59,382 nucleotides of DNA from Planctomycetota bacterium (GTDB lineage: Bacteria; Planctomycetota; B15-G4; JADJEK01), in the NCBI GenBank assembly GCA_016709145.1, contig JADJEK010000016.1, positions 1-59,382 of the forward strand, written 5' to 3'. Of this stretch, positions 1 to 9,185 are shown piece after piece. The position numbers and the translations under genes were made by a program. The stretch's first letter is position 1. Each line of letters starts with the position of its first letter. The notes beneath the pieces were generated by a model. That model was not told where the DNA came from. It saw only the letters and a list, made by a program, of their open reading frames with translations, and did not search any database.

Positions 1-87
1 ATCGACGAGCAAGTCGCGCGCGATCGCACGCACGAGCGAGCGGTGGCGCAACAGCAGTTCGAGCGTGGGGGACGGGTGCGACGACAT
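1..87 (-). CDS. ECF sigma factor, 5' end only (cut by window edge)
   Basis: Only the first 29 codons are inside the window. Read on the minus strand they give MSSHPSPTLELLLRHRSLVR and then AIARDLLVD. This matches the first residues of the complete sigma-factor fusion at 155-3322 nearly position for position (TLDVLLRNRSFVRGLARHLLVD), so this is the start of a paralogous gene in tandem with it. Both genes share the leader GTGTTGCATGG just before the start. An in-frame ATG three codons upstream (94-96) is an alternative start. Whether the rest carries the same membrane and repeat domains cannot be seen. Confidence 0.7.
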   Translation of the reverse strand, partial: MSSHPSPTLELLLRHRSLVRAIARDLLVD

Positions 88-154
88 CGTGTCCATGCAA
101 CACCGCGGCCGCGGCCCAAGGCTTGCGCGGAATCCGCCTGATCCGCCGAACCGC

Positions 155-3100
155 CTACTTCAGCTCGACGGTCGTCGTCGCGCCGAGGTGGACCTCGATC
201 GTCTTGGCGTCGGACGCGCCGCGGACGCGGTAGGTGCCAGCCGGGACGTGCTCCACGCGGAAGCTGCCGTCCGCGGCGCAACGCGTGCGCATCGTGATGT
301 GTGTCCCGTCGGCCAGCTTCGCGCGCAGCAGCACGTGGCCCTCGTTCGGGTGGCCGCAGGTTCCCGTCACGGTGCCACCGTCGAGGACGAGCGAAGCGTC
401 GTTCCGGCCTGGCGCGAGCGAAACGCGTCGACGCGCGACGAGTTGCATCGAGCCATCGTCGATCGTCACGGCGAACAGATGGGGACCGACCGAACCCGAT
501 CCGGTTCGGAACGACCCGCTCGGCCCGACGTCGACGACCACCGGCGCGCGTTCGATCGGGATCGCTTCGACGTCGGTGGCGCGTCCCATCGGACTGACGT
601 GGACGCGGGTGCCGAATCGCGCGATGCCGTCGACGCGCACGTCCCCGAACAGCGCGGCGGTGACGGCCGGTGTCCATGCCAAGTCGTGCGTCGCGATGGC
701 GCCGGCGTCGACACGCACTTCATCCGTCGCGGACTTCGAGCGCGAATCGTCGGCGTCGAGTTCGGTCGCGGACACGAACAGGCTCCACGTGCCGGCGTGG
801 AGTGCATCGAAGCGGTACGTGCCGTCCCATGCCACGCGCGTGCCCGCCTCGACCCCCGCGTTCGAGCGAGTCGTGACGATCAGCCCCGCGGCCGCGCGCT
901 CGCCCGAAGTCGTGACGCGTCCGAACACGCCGCCGCTCGGGGCCAAGTCGATCCGCAACGGGGCGCCGCGACTCGTTCCGCCCGGCGCGAGCAGCGCCGG
1001 GTCGATCTCGACCATCGTGGTCGCGTGAGCGAGCGACTCGATGCACAGCGTTCGACGCGGTGGGCCGCGACGCTCGGCGAACTGCGGGAGTTCGAACGAC
1101 CCGTCCGTGCGTGTCGAGACGTCGAAGGTCCCACCGTCGCGATCCGTGCGTTCCGGGCCGCGGCCTCGGCCGTCGTTCCGAGGAGCGAACCAACGCACCC
1201 AGGCGTCGGCGACCGGCGTGCCAGCGGCCATCACGACGCCGTGGAGGTCCTCGACGGGGGTCAACACGATCGGCGTGAGCACGGGGACGACGTGCGCGTC
1301 GAACGGTCCGGATTCGAGGGGATGGAAGCGAGGGTGGGACACTTCGAGGACGAAGCGTTCGCGCGGGACGGGCACGCGAGCCACGCCGGCGCTGTCGGTC
1401 TCGGCCGACCATTCGCCGGCGTCGAACGCCGCCGGGTCGAAGCGAGTTTCGCGGACATCGGGGTCGCCGTTGCGACGTGCCCGCGATGCGTTGCGTGCCG
1501 CGGCGACGCTGCGGTCGCGTGCGAGTTCGGAGCCGGGGCGGCGGCGGCGCGTTCCATCCGCCGCGTCGACGATCGCGGCGAACGTCACGCGAGCGCCGAC
1601 GAGCGGCGTTGCGGTCGACGCGTCGACGACGGCGATCGACGCGATCGGACTCGGCTCCGGGGCGAGGACCACGCGGGGGTCGCCGCCGCGCACGCCGAGC
1701 GCGCTCGCGACCCGACCATCTGCATAGGTCACGGCGAACGCGTGCGTGCTGCGTGCCGGAACGATCACCGAGCACTCGCCGGAAGCGTCGGTGAGCAGCC
1801 CGCGCCGCGTCGGCCCTCCGCCGAAGGGTGCGTCGAGTTCGCGGGTCCACAGCACGCGAGCACCGGGGAGTGGGACTCCCTGATCGTCGTTCACGGTGAC
1901 CGTGATGCGCTCATCCGCATGCGCTGCGCGCATGCGGATGACGACGTCGCTGCTGCCATTCGCGATCACCGCGATCGCCACCGGCGCGTCGCAAGTGGAG
2001 GCGGGATGCGAGGGCAGTAGCGCGTACCAGCCTTCTTCGAGCGTCTCGATGGCGAACGTGCCGTCGCGCGCAGCGGTCACGCTCGCGAGAACGGGAGCGT
2101 CGACGGCGCGGAGTTCGAAGGCCCACCACGCATCCGAGTCGGGATTGCCGCGCACCACGTCGATGCGAGCGGGAAGCGGGCGATCGGCGGCATCGAGCAC
2201 GCGTCCGCGCAGGACTCCCGCGGGCGCGAGTTCGAGGTCGCCGAGTTCGACCGAGAGCGTCGAGGTCGGTTGGAACGAGACGCGGCGGGAGGCGTAGTGC
2301 TCCGCGACGACCACGAGCTCGCACGCCATCCCCAGCGTCGGGCGCCGACTCGCGTCGATCGGCAGTCGCAACGAAAAACGGCCATCGCGGTCGGTGACGG
2401 TCGACGCACTCGCCAGAGCGCAAGCGACTCGTGCACCGACCACGATGGCACCTTCACGCGTGACACAGCGACCGAGCACGACTCGTTCGCGCGGCGTGAC
2501 TCGCACGTCGATCGACTCGTTCGCTCCGGCGGTCCGCGTGACACTCGACGCACCGGTCGCCCCGGGGTATCTCTCCCCCGAGGCGTCCCCGATTCCCTGT
2601 GCGAATGCATCGTCGATCGGAGCGCGGCTCGCCGGCAGTGACGGCGCGCTCGGACGATCGTCGATGATTCGCGAACCCAACCACACCGCGACGACCAGGC
2701 TCGCGACGAGCCCCATCCATGCCCCTGCACCGAACAGGATGAGTCCTTTTCCGCCGGCGATCGCCGCGGCCGCTTCTTCGGCCGACCAGCCCGCCAGCGC
2801 CTCGAGGGCGCGCGCGGACCGTGGTGCATCGTCGTCTCCGCCGAGGCGCGTGCGCAGCCGCGCGCGCGCCGTCTTCAATCGCCAGCGCACCGTCTCCACG
2901 GGTACGCCGAGTTGAGTCGCGACTTCGGATTCGGACTGGTCGCGCAGGTAGCGCAACAACATGGTCGTGAGATAGGGCTCGTCGAGCGCGAGGACCGCGT
3001 CGACGACGCGCCGGCGCTCGTCTTCGGCCGCCACGATCTCGGCGGGGCTCGGCAGTGGAGCGAACGTGGGCGCCTGGGCTTCGCGCGCATCGCGGCGCGC

Positions 3101-3322
3101 TTCGTCGCGGCGACGGTTGAAGGCGAAGTTGCGCGCGATGCGCGCGAGCCACGAACGTTCGACCGGGCGCCCCTCGTGCGCATGGCGCAACGCGGCGATC
3201 CAGGTCTGCTGCACCACGTCGTCCGCGGCGTCCGGGTCGACGAGCAAATGCCGCGCGAGCCCGCGCACGAAGGAGCGGTTGCGCAGCAGGACGTCGAGGG
3301 TGGCGTCGTCGGCGGCGGACAT
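155..3322 (-). CDS. Membrane-tethered ECF sigma factor with carboxypeptidase-regulatory-like repeats
   Basis: A 1055-residue protein. Residues about 8-82 form sigma-70 region 2 (DAADDVVQQTWIAALRHA, then SWLARIARNFAFNRRRDEAR). Residues about 112-160 form region 4 with its helix-turn-helix (SESEVATQLGVPVETVRWRL). One hydrophobic helix at about 193-215 follows, then roughly 800 residues of beta-rich repeats of the CarboxypepD_reg/Ig-like type (VTREGAIVVGARVACA, LRGRVLDAADRPLPARI). The predicted topology is a cytoplasmic sigma domain anchored to an extracytoplasmic sensor in one chain. Ordinary ECF factors are about 200 residues, so most of the protein is extension. How the sigma domain would be released is not visible. 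The start ATG is supported by the intact N-terminus of region 2. A homologous gene begins just downstream at 87. Confidence 0.85.
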   Translation of the reverse strand: MSAADDATLDVLLRNRSFVRGLARHLLVDPDAADDVVQQTWIAALRHAHEGRPVERSWLARIARNFAFNRRRDEARRDAREAQAPTFAPLPSPAEIVAAEDERRRVVDAVLALDEPYLTTMLLRYLRDQSESEVATQLGVPVETVRWRLKTARARLRTRLGGDDDAPRSARALEALAGWSAEEAAAAIAGGKGLILFGAGAWMGLVASLVVAVWLGSRIIDDRPSAPSLPASRAPIDDAFAQGIGDASGERYPGATGASSVTRTAGANESIDVRVTPRERVVLGRCVTREGAIVVGARVACALASASTVTDRDGRFSLRLPIDASRRPTLGMACELVVVAEHYASRRVSFQPTSTLSVELGDLELAPAGVLRGRVLDAADRPLPARIDVVRGNPDSDAWWAFELRAVDAPVLASVTAARDGTFAIETLEEGWYALLPSHPASTCDAPVAIAVIANGSSDVVIRMRAAHADERITVTVNDDQGVPLPGARVLWTRELDAPFGGGPTRRGLLTDASGECSVIVPARSTHAFAVTYADGRVASALGVRGGDPRVVLAPEPSPIASIAVVDASTATPLVGARVTFAAIVDAADGTRRRRPGSELARDRSVAAARNASRARRNGDPDVRETRFDPAAFDAGEWSAETDSAGVARVPVPRERFVLEVSHPRFHPLESGPFDAHVVPVLTPIVLTPVEDLHGVVMAAGTPVADAWVRWFAPRNDGRGRGPERTDRDGGTFDVSTRTDGSFELPQFAERRGPPRRTLCIESLAHATTMVEIDPALLAPGGTSRGAPLRIDLAPSGGVFGRVTTSGERAAAGLIVTTRSNAGVEAGTRVAWDGTYRFDALHAGTWSLFVSATELDADDSRSKSATDEVRVDAGAIATHDLAWTPAVTAALFGDVRVDGIARFGTRVHVSPMGRATDVEAIPIERAPVVVDVGPSGSFRTGSGSVGPHLFAVTIDDGSMQLVARRRVSLAPGRNDASLVLDGGTVTGTCGHPNEGHVLLRAKLADGTHITMRTRCAADGSFRVEHVPAGTYRVRGASDAKTIEVHLGATTTVELK

Positions 3323-3702
3323 GGCGACCCATGCAACACCGCCGCGGGGCGCGCGGGGTGGGCGACGATCCAGATTGAATGAAACGTGGAGCAGCCGACG
3401 GCCCGCCGAAGGTCAAACCCAACGGGGAGCCAAGTCTCCCGAAGGAAGCTCAACCGAGCGCGGGTCACAGCCCGCAAGGCCAAGGCCGCGCCGATCCGAC
3501 CGTGGACCACTGGCTACGACCCCGTTCGGCCTACACCACAGCGGCCCAAGGACTTGCGCGATCGTGTCGAAGGGTGGGAGAGCGGTTCGGCGCGGGAGTA
3601 GCGCCGAGCGGGCCGGGGGCCGAGAACGTGAACGGGACACTGGAAAACGCTGACGGCAGCGCGGGAGCCGGAGGCTCCGGGGGCAAGGGTGGGACGGCAG
3701 AC

Positions 3703-3807
3703 CGCGTGCGATGACCGCCGGCAATCGCACGCGGGTACCCGCGTGCGATTGCCGGCGGTAACTCGACGCGGGTACCCGCGTGCGATTGCCGGCGGTCATC
3801 GCACGCG
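3703..3807. repeat. Compound palindrome: 41-nt inverted arms enclosing a 46-nt perfect palindrome
   Basis: Bases 3703-3743 and 3767-3807 are perfect reverse complements (41 nt each, 23-nt spacer). Inside, 3714-3759 is itself a perfect loop-free 46-nt palindrome centred on GGTACC. The block beginning CGCGGGTACCCGCG is also directly repeated at 3730-3759 and 3767-3796 (30 nt, period 37). Three overlapping symmetries in 105 bases are far beyond chance. It could be a cruciform-forming or REP/MITE-like element, a protein-binding array or a terminator. No T-run is present. Confidence 0.85.
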
Positions 3808-4158
3808 CCTTACATCGCGAGTACTCCACGACTTGCGCGATCGCGTCCAAACGCTGAACGTGCTCAACGTCTAGTCGAGCCATCGTGCGGAGCGAGAACC
3901 GTCACTCTCACCCGGTTTCAGGCCGCACGCTCGTCAGCCAGAAACCACTCCGTTGCCAAGGGACGACGTGACCTGCTCTCGCAGCGGCCTCTCACTCGCC
4001 CGCCGCAGCCGTGGCGATCCGCTGTACAGGTCCCATCAGTGACGCACCCGGATCCGAATGGACAGGGTCGTCTTTCACGAGTGGTGCAAGCCACCCCTGC
4101 GCCCTGGTGAGAAGGCGAGAGGCCGCTGCGAGAGAAGGTCACGTAGTCCCTTCGCGTG

Positions 4159-4412
4159 AAGTCCCCCGAGCGGCATAGGGCGCGGGGGATTTCCAAAAGG
4201 GGGGCCTCGCTCGTTTGTGAGACCCCCCGCCTCCGCCTACGGCGTCAAGCGAAGCGGTACCGCCTTCGGCGGCTGTGTGACGGGGCATGGGGCCTGTGGT
4301 CCCGCGCCTGTCCCCGCAGGGGTCTGGGGCCTTCGGCCCCAGACTGGCCTACGGAGGCGGAGCCACCGTATCTCCCCCGAATGGTCCGTACCCTCCGGCC
4401 TTGCGGCCGGAG
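4159..4412. repeat. Cluster of short GC hairpins before the DUF6263-like gene
   Basis: At least five stem-loops lie in about 250 bases: 4159-4192 (AAGTCCCCCG against CGGGGGATTT), 4199-4228 (GGGGGG.CTC against GAG.CCCCCC), 4260-4272 (CCGCC-TTC-GGCGG), 4322-4344 (GTCTGGGGCC-TTC-GGCCCCAGAC) and 4393-4412 (CTCCGGCC-TTGC-GGCCGGAG). The last three have tiny loops. The final hairpin ends only 17 bases before the ATG at 4430, so it would lie in the leader of that transcript. A terminator or attenuator role is possible; repeats of hairpin type are the alternative. Confidence 0.55.
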
Positions 4413-4429
4413 CCGGCTACGATCCCGCC

Positions 4430-5431
4430 ATGCTCCGCACCCGCCTCCGCTCGCTGTTGCCGCCATTCGCGCTCCTTCCCGTCTTCGCGCTGGTGCCGCT
4501 GCTCGCGCCGGCCCTCGCCGTCGCGGCGCCCGCCGACCCCGTCGCCGTGTCGGTCCGGCCGAAGGTCGGCTCGATCGTCCGTTTCCGCACGACGCTCGCC
4601 CAAGAGCAGATCAACGAGACGCGCGGCATCGAAGTCGTCACGGCCTGGGCGACGACGCAAAGTCTGTCGCTGCGCGTCCTCGGCCGCGGCGACGACGACG
4701 TCTCGCAAGCCGAGCTCACCTTCGATCGCATCCGTGGCCGCATGCAGCTCGCGGCCGAACAAGAAGTCGCGTTCGACTCGAGCCTCCCGATCGAGCCGCA
4801 CGAGAACGCGACGATCGCTGCGGTGGTGCGCCTCAAGACCGTCATGGCCGGCAAGGCATTCCCGATGCATCTCTCCCCGATGGGGAAAGTCTCCGACGTC
4901 GAGCGCTTCGCCGCGGTCATGAAGACCTCGATCGAGGAAGCCCGCGCGGCCGCACCCGAGCTCGGTGCGCTGCTCGACGAAAGCGTCGCGCTCGCGACCG
5001 ACGAACACGCGGCCTCGGTGTTCCAAGGGTTGTTCGCGCCGCTGCCGACGCGTGGGCTCGAGATCGGCGACACGTTCGCGTCCGACGCACCGATGCATGT
5101 CTGCCTCGGCGGGCACTCCTGCATTCCGTTCGAACAGCGCCTGACGCTGACCGCGGCCGACGACGACACCGTGACGTTCGCGGCCGAGGGCAAGCTCGGT
5201 GACGAACTCCGCACGGCGCTCGAAACCGGCGTGAACGACCTGCGCCTGACCTCGTCGAAAGTCGACGGCGTCTACGTCGTCGATCGCCACGACGGCCTGC
5301 CGCGCTCGCTCGATTGGCGCATCGTGCTCGAGCTCGACTTGGCCTCCGGCAAGTCGAGGGTGCACCAGACACGAACGGTGATCGCGCGCAGCGAACGCGC
5401 GACGGACGACGAGGCGACCCCGGCCAAATGA
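4430..5431 (+). CDS. Secreted DUF6263-like protein
   Basis: A 333-residue protein with an N-terminal signal peptide (a basic start, then LPPFALLPVFALVPLLAPA ending in AVAAPA). The mature part has the look of DUF6263 proteins: an opening strand on keeping something in range (PKVGSIVRFRTTLAQEQ), a repeated drug of Thr/Ser strands and an FDSS motif (about residues 110-125). The family has no established function. I chose the ATG at 4430 because it directly precedes the signal peptide; an upstream in-frame ATG at 4217 would run through the hairpin cluster and add an unconvincing Arg-rich segment. Its stop overlaps the start of the MFS gene by 4 nt (ATGA), so the two are probably translated together. 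Confidence 0.7.
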   Translation: MLRTRLRSLLPPFALLPVFALVPLLAPALAVAAPADPVAVSVRPKVGSIVRFRTTLAQEQINETRGIEVVTAWATTQSLSLRVLGRGDDDVSQAELTFDRIRGRMQLAAEQEVAFDSSLPIEPHENATIAAVVRLKTVMAGKAFPMHLSPMGKVSDVERFAAVMKTSIEEARAAAPELGALLDESVALATDEHAASVFQGLFAPLPTRGLEIGDTFASDAPMHVCLGGHSCIPFEQRLTLTAADDDTVTFAAEGKLGDELRTALETGVNDLRLTSSKVDGVYVVDRHDGLPRSLDWRIVLELDLASGKSRVHQTRTVIARSERATDDEATPAK

Positions 5432-6639
5432 ACGAGGCGCCGCCAAGCGGCCGCGCGTGGCTGCATCGCAACGTCGTCGCGCTCGGCGTCGTCAGTCTGC
5501 TGACCGACACCGCCAGCGAGATGATCGTCCCGTTGCTGCCGTTCTTCGTCGGCACGATGCTCGGCGGCGGAGCGCAAGCCCTCGGCTGGATCGAGGGCGC
5601 CGCCAACCTGCTGCAAAACGTGCTGAAGCTCGTGACCGGTCGCGTCGCCGACCGCATGGGCAAGAACAAGCCGTTCGTGTTGCTCGGATACTCCCTGTCG
5701 TCGCTCGCCCGTCCGCTGGTCGGCGTCGCGCTGTCGCCGCTGCAAGTCCTGTTCGTCCGTCTCGCCGACCGCACCGGCAAAGGCATCCGCACATCGCCAC
5801 GCGACGCGATCGTCATGAACTCGGTGCCGATGTCCGCGCGCGGCCGCGCGTTCGGCTTCCATCGCGCGCTCGACCACGGTGGCGCCGTGCTCGGGCCCTT
5901 GATCGCCTTCCTGATGTTGAGCGAGGGCGGCGTCGAACTGCGCACGTTGTTCTTGTGGGCGATCGTGCCGGGCCTGCTCACGGTCGTGATCCTGTTCGCG
6001 TTCGTGCGCGAGTCCGAGCGTCCGCCGGCGTTCCAGCCGGTGCGCTTCAGCGACGGGTTGTGGCCGGATCCGCCGTTGCGACGCTTCCTGGCCCCACTGT
6101 TCGTCTACGGCCTCGGCACCGCGAGCGACCTGTTCTTGTTGTTCCTGGTCGGGAAGCGCACGGACTCGTTGGCCGGGCTGCCGCTCGTGTGGATGGCACT
6201 GCACGTCGTGAAGTCGGCGAGTTCGCTGATCGGCGGTCGCATCGCCGACGCGATCGGGGCACGCATCACGCTCGGTGTCGGCTGGGCGCTCCACGCCGCG
6301 TTCTTCGCCGCGTTCGCGTTCGTCGAGGACTCCTCGACGTTGGTCGCTCTCATCGTCGCGTACGGCCTGCAGACCGGGCTCACCGAAGGCCCGGAGAAGA
6401 CGCTCTTGGCGGCACTCGCGCCGCTCGATCGTCGTGCGCAAGCGTTCGGTTGGTACTACTTCACGACCGGACTCGCCGCGCTGCCCGCCAGCGTGCTGTT
6501 CGGCACCGTGTTCGACCGTTGTGGCAAGAGCGCCGCGTTCTTGACCGCCGCCGCGTCGAGTGCGGTCGGGCTGATCCTGTTGATGGCGCTGCGGCCGGGG
6601 CGATCCACGCCCGCGGCCACGGCGTCGGTCGCATCCTGA
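5428..6639 (+). CDS. MFS transporter
   Basis: A 403-residue inner-membrane protein with about 12 hydrophobic helices. The loop after helix 2 is GRVADRMGKNKP, a major facilitator motif A form, and a second conserved loop reads RTGKGIRTSPRDAI, typical of one bacterial MFS group. The length is normal for the superfamily. The substrate cannot be told from the sequence. It starts inside the stop of the DUF6263-like gene (ATGA) and is followed 20 bases later by the aminopeptidase gene, so the three genes may form an operon. Confidence 0.88.
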   Translation: MNEAPPSGRAWLHRNVVALGVVSLLTDTASEMIVPLLPFFVGTMLGGGAQALGWIEGAANLLQNVLKLVTGRVADRMGKNKPFVLLGYSLSSLARPLVGVALSPLQVLFVRLADRTGKGIRTSPRDAIVMNSVPMSARGRAFGFHRALDHGGAVLGPLIAFLMLSEGGVELRTLFLWAIVPGLLTVVILFAFVRESERPPAFQPVRFSDGLWPDPPLRRFLAPLFVYGLGTASDLFLLFLVGKRTDSLAGLPLVWMALHVVKSASSLIGGRIADAIGARITLGVGWALHAAFFAAFAFVEDSSTLVALIVAYGLQTGLTEGPEKTLLAALAPLDRRAQAFGWYYFTTGLAALPASVLFGTVFDRCGKSAAFLTAAASSAVGLILLMALRPGRSTPAATASVAS

Positions 6640-6659
6640 TTCCGTCGAGGGAGATTCCC

Positions 6660-9164
6660 GTGCGCCGTTGCCTGCTCGTGTGGTGCGTGCTCGTGTCGAT
6701 CTTCGGTCTGCGATCGTCGCTCCAAAGCGCGAGCGCTCAAGGCTTCGCCGCGGCCCCGGACCCCGACTACGGCGAGGCCGCGGAGCGCGAACGGCGCTAC
6801 GACGTGCGCCACGTGCGCATCGACGTGAAGCTCGACCTCGAACGCGAAACCGTGTCCGGCTCGGTGACGCACACGCTCGAGCCGCTGGCCCTCGGACTCA
6901 CGGAGGTCGCGCTCGACGCGCCGGGCCTTTCGATCCGCGCGTGCACGGTGAACGGCGCCAACGCCGCGTTCACGATCGACGGCCCGCAAGTCCGCATCGC
7001 GCTCGATCGACGCCGTGCAGCCGGCGAGACGCTCGACGTGCGCGTCGACTACGAAGGCTCGCCGACGGTCGGCTTGTATTGGGTCGGGCCGGAGCCCGGC
7101 TACCCCGACAAGCCGTGGCAAGCGTGGACGCAAGGCCAGGACGAAGACAACCGCTACTGGGTGCCGCTCTACGACTTCCCCAACGACCGGACGACCTGGG
7201 AGACCTTGCTGACCGTCAAGCAGCCGTTGACCGCCGTCAGCAACGGCGTGCTCGTCGGCGTCGTCGATGCGGGCGACGGCTGGCGCACGTTCCATCACCG
7301 CATGGATCAGCCGAACTCCACGTACTTGATCGCGTTCGCGGTCGGCGCGTGGGAGCGCTACGCCGACACTTGGCGCGAGAAACCCGTCGAGTACTTCGTC
7401 GCGCCGGGTGTCGGTGAGGACACGGCGCGCCGTTCGTTCGGCGTGACGCCGGAGATCCTCGAGTTCTTCTCGAACTACACCGGCGTCGAGTACCCGTGGC
7501 CGAAGTACGCGCAGGTCGCCGTCGCGCAGTTCGTCGTCGGCGGCATGGAGAACGTCAGTTGCACGCTGCAGACCGACCGCACGTTGCATGACGCGACCGC
7601 CGCGCTCGAGCGCTCGAGCCAGGGCCTCGTCGCGCACGAAGCCGCGCACCAGTGGTTCGGCGATCTGGTCACGTGCCGCACGTGGAACGACCTGTGGTTG
7701 AACGAGGGCTTCGCGACGTACTTCGACGCGCTGTTCACCGAGTTCAAGGACGGCACCGACGAGTTCCGCTGCGAACTGCGGGACAACCAGCGCGGCTACA
7801 TGGCCGCCGATCCCGACGACGCACCGCGCCCGATGGTCAGCGACTTCTATTCGCGCGGCGTCGGTGGCGTCAGCAATCACGTCTACACGAAGGGCGCGTC
7901 GGTGCTGCACATGCTGCGCTTCGTGCTCGGCGACGAAGCGTTCAAGGCGTCGATCAAGGGCTATCTCGAGCGCCATCGCATGGGGCTGGTCGAGACGCGC
8001 GATCTGCAAACCGCGATCGCCGACGTGACCGGCCGCAACCTCGAATGGTTCTTCGAACAGTGGGTGATGCTGGCCGGTCAGCCCGCGTTCGACGTGCGCT
8101 TCGCGTACGACGACGCGACCAAGCAAGGTGCGCTGACGGTGAAGCAGACCCAGCAGACCGGCGGCCTCGTGCCGGTGTTCCGCACGCCGGTCGACGTCGA
8201 GTTCCGCGTGAACGGCGTCGGTGACTTGCGCCGCATCACGATCGAGAAGGTCGAGCAGACCTTCGTGTTCGAGCTGCCGGCGCGCCCGCAATGGGTGCGA
8301 TTCGACAAGGGCGGCTGGATCCTGAAGACGCTGACGCACGAGCGCTCGCTCGAAGAGTGGATGGCGATCGCCGAGCACGACGACGACGTCATCGGTCGCC
8401 TCGAAGCCGTCGATGCGCTCGCCACCGCAGCCGACGTGCGCGCGGTCGATTGCCTCGCGCGTGTGCTGACCTCGACCGTGCATCGCCGCGTGAAGCAGGA
8501 GATCGCCGGCGTACTGTTCGAGCATCCCGGACCTACCACGAAGGCGGCGCTGCTCGCGGCCCTGAGCGATCCGGACGCGCGAGTGCGGGCCGACGTCGTC
8601 GACGCGCTGAGCGCGTTCGACCGCGACGCCCAAGTCCACGCGGCGTTGAAGCAGGTATTCGCGGCCGATCCCGCGTACGGCCCGCGCTCGAACGCTCTCG
8701 GCGCGCTGGTCGCGACGCACGCGGACGGCGTGGCCGAGCTGTGCGAGCAAGCCCTGACCGTGCCCTCGGAAGAGGACGACCTGGCGCGTTCCGCGTTGTC
8801 GGCGTTGGTGGAGACCGACGCGCGCCGCGCGGTGGCCAAAGTGCTCGACGCCGCGACGTACGGTCGCTCGATCGACTTGCGTCACGCCGCGCTCGACCAG
8901 TTCGACGCGATCGTCGACGTGCTCGATCCGACCACGCGTGCGCAGGCGATCGCCATCGCGACGCAGGGACTCTCCGACCGATGGAGTCGCACGCGCCGCA
9001 ACGCGATCAACGCGTTGGTCGCGTTGGCGGCGACCGAAGCGATCCCCGCGCTCGAGAGCTCGACGACCGGCGAGAAGACCCAGCGCATGCGCGACGCAGC
9101 GAAGAACGCGATCGAGCGCATCCGCAAGAAGGCCGCCGAGGCGAAGCGTTCCGCGCCCCGTTGA
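6660..9164 (+). CDS. M1-family zinc aminopeptidase with C-terminal HEAT repeats
   Basis: An 834-residue metallopeptidase removing N-terminal residues from peptides. The start is a GTG at 6660, preceded by AGGGAG six bases upstream, and opens a signal peptide (LLVWCVLVSIFGLRSSLQ, then SASAQ), so the enzyme is exported. M1 hallmarks are present: the substrate-binding loop G294-G-M-E-N298 (a GAMEN variant), zinc site H326-E-A-A-H330 with the third ligand E349 in LNEGFATYFD, and the likely catalytic tyrosine Y409 in VYTKG. From about residue 560 the chain changes to HEAT-like repeats (ALLAALSDPDARVRADVVDA), as in other M1 enzymes from environmental bacteria. No key residue is missing. Confidence 0.92.
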   Translation: MRRCLLVWCVLVSIFGLRSSLQSASAQGFAAAPDPDYGEAAERERRYDVRHVRIDVKLDLERETVSGSVTHTLEPLALGLTEVALDAPGLSIRACTVNGANAAFTIDGPQVRIALDRRRAAGETLDVRVDYEGSPTVGLYWVGPEPGYPDKPWQAWTQGQDEDNRYWVPLYDFPNDRTTWETLLTVKQPLTAVSNGVLVGVVDAGDGWRTFHHRMDQPNSTYLIAFAVGAWERYADTWREKPVEYFVAPGVGEDTARRSFGVTPEILEFFSNYTGVEYPWPKYAQVAVAQFVVGGMENVSCTLQTDRTLHDATAALERSSQGLVAHEAAHQWFGDLVTCRTWNDLWLNEGFATYFDALFTEFKDGTDEFRCELRDNQRGYMAADPDDAPRPMVSDFYSRGVGGVSNHVYTKGASVLHMLRFVLGDEAFKASIKGYLERHRMGLVETRDLQTAIADVTGRNLEWFFEQWVMLAGQPAFDVRFAYDDATKQGALTVKQTQQTGGLVPVFRTPVDVEFRVNGVGDLRRITIEKVEQTFVFELPARPQWVRFDKGGWILKTLTHERSLEEWMAIAEHDDDVIGRLEAVDALATAADVRAVDCLARVLTSTVHRRVKQEIAGVLFEHPGPTTKAALLAALSDPDARVRADVVDALSAFDRDAQVHAALKQVFAADPAYGPRSNALGALVATHADGVAELCEQALTVPSEEDDLARSALSALVETDARRAVAKVLDAATYGRSIDLRHAALDQFDAIVDVLDPTTRAQAIAIATQGLSDRWSRTRRNAINALVALAATEAIPALESSTTGEKTQRMRDAAKNAIERIRKKAAEAKRSAPR

Positions 9165-9185
9165 CGCGGCGGCGTCACGGCTCCA

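Larger units (their letters stand above)
3323..4429. other. Gene-free stretch with palindromes and hairpins
   Basis: I see no convincing gene here. Open frames exist on both strands but none has a recognisable domain or ribosome binding site. The stretch holds the compound palindrome at 3703-3807, the hairpin cluster at 4159-4412 and a small GGGAG/CTCCC hairpin near 3425. It separates the divergent sigma-factor gene from the DUF6263-like gene and probably carries promoters for both. An untranslated RNA cannot be excluded, but I recognise no family. Confidence 0.5.

Noticed and set aside
65..2020. Long open frame opposite the sigma-factor fusion
   Set aside because: It is antisense to a gene with clear domains; the product is Arg/Asp/His-rich without a motif. 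High GC makes such antisense frames common, and the same applies to the long frames opposite 5272-8885, 14942-18790 and 20144-24623.
3918..4196. Possible small minus-strand gene
   Set aside because: Cys/Arg/Ser-rich product, no ribosome site and no domain; it overlaps hairpin sequence.
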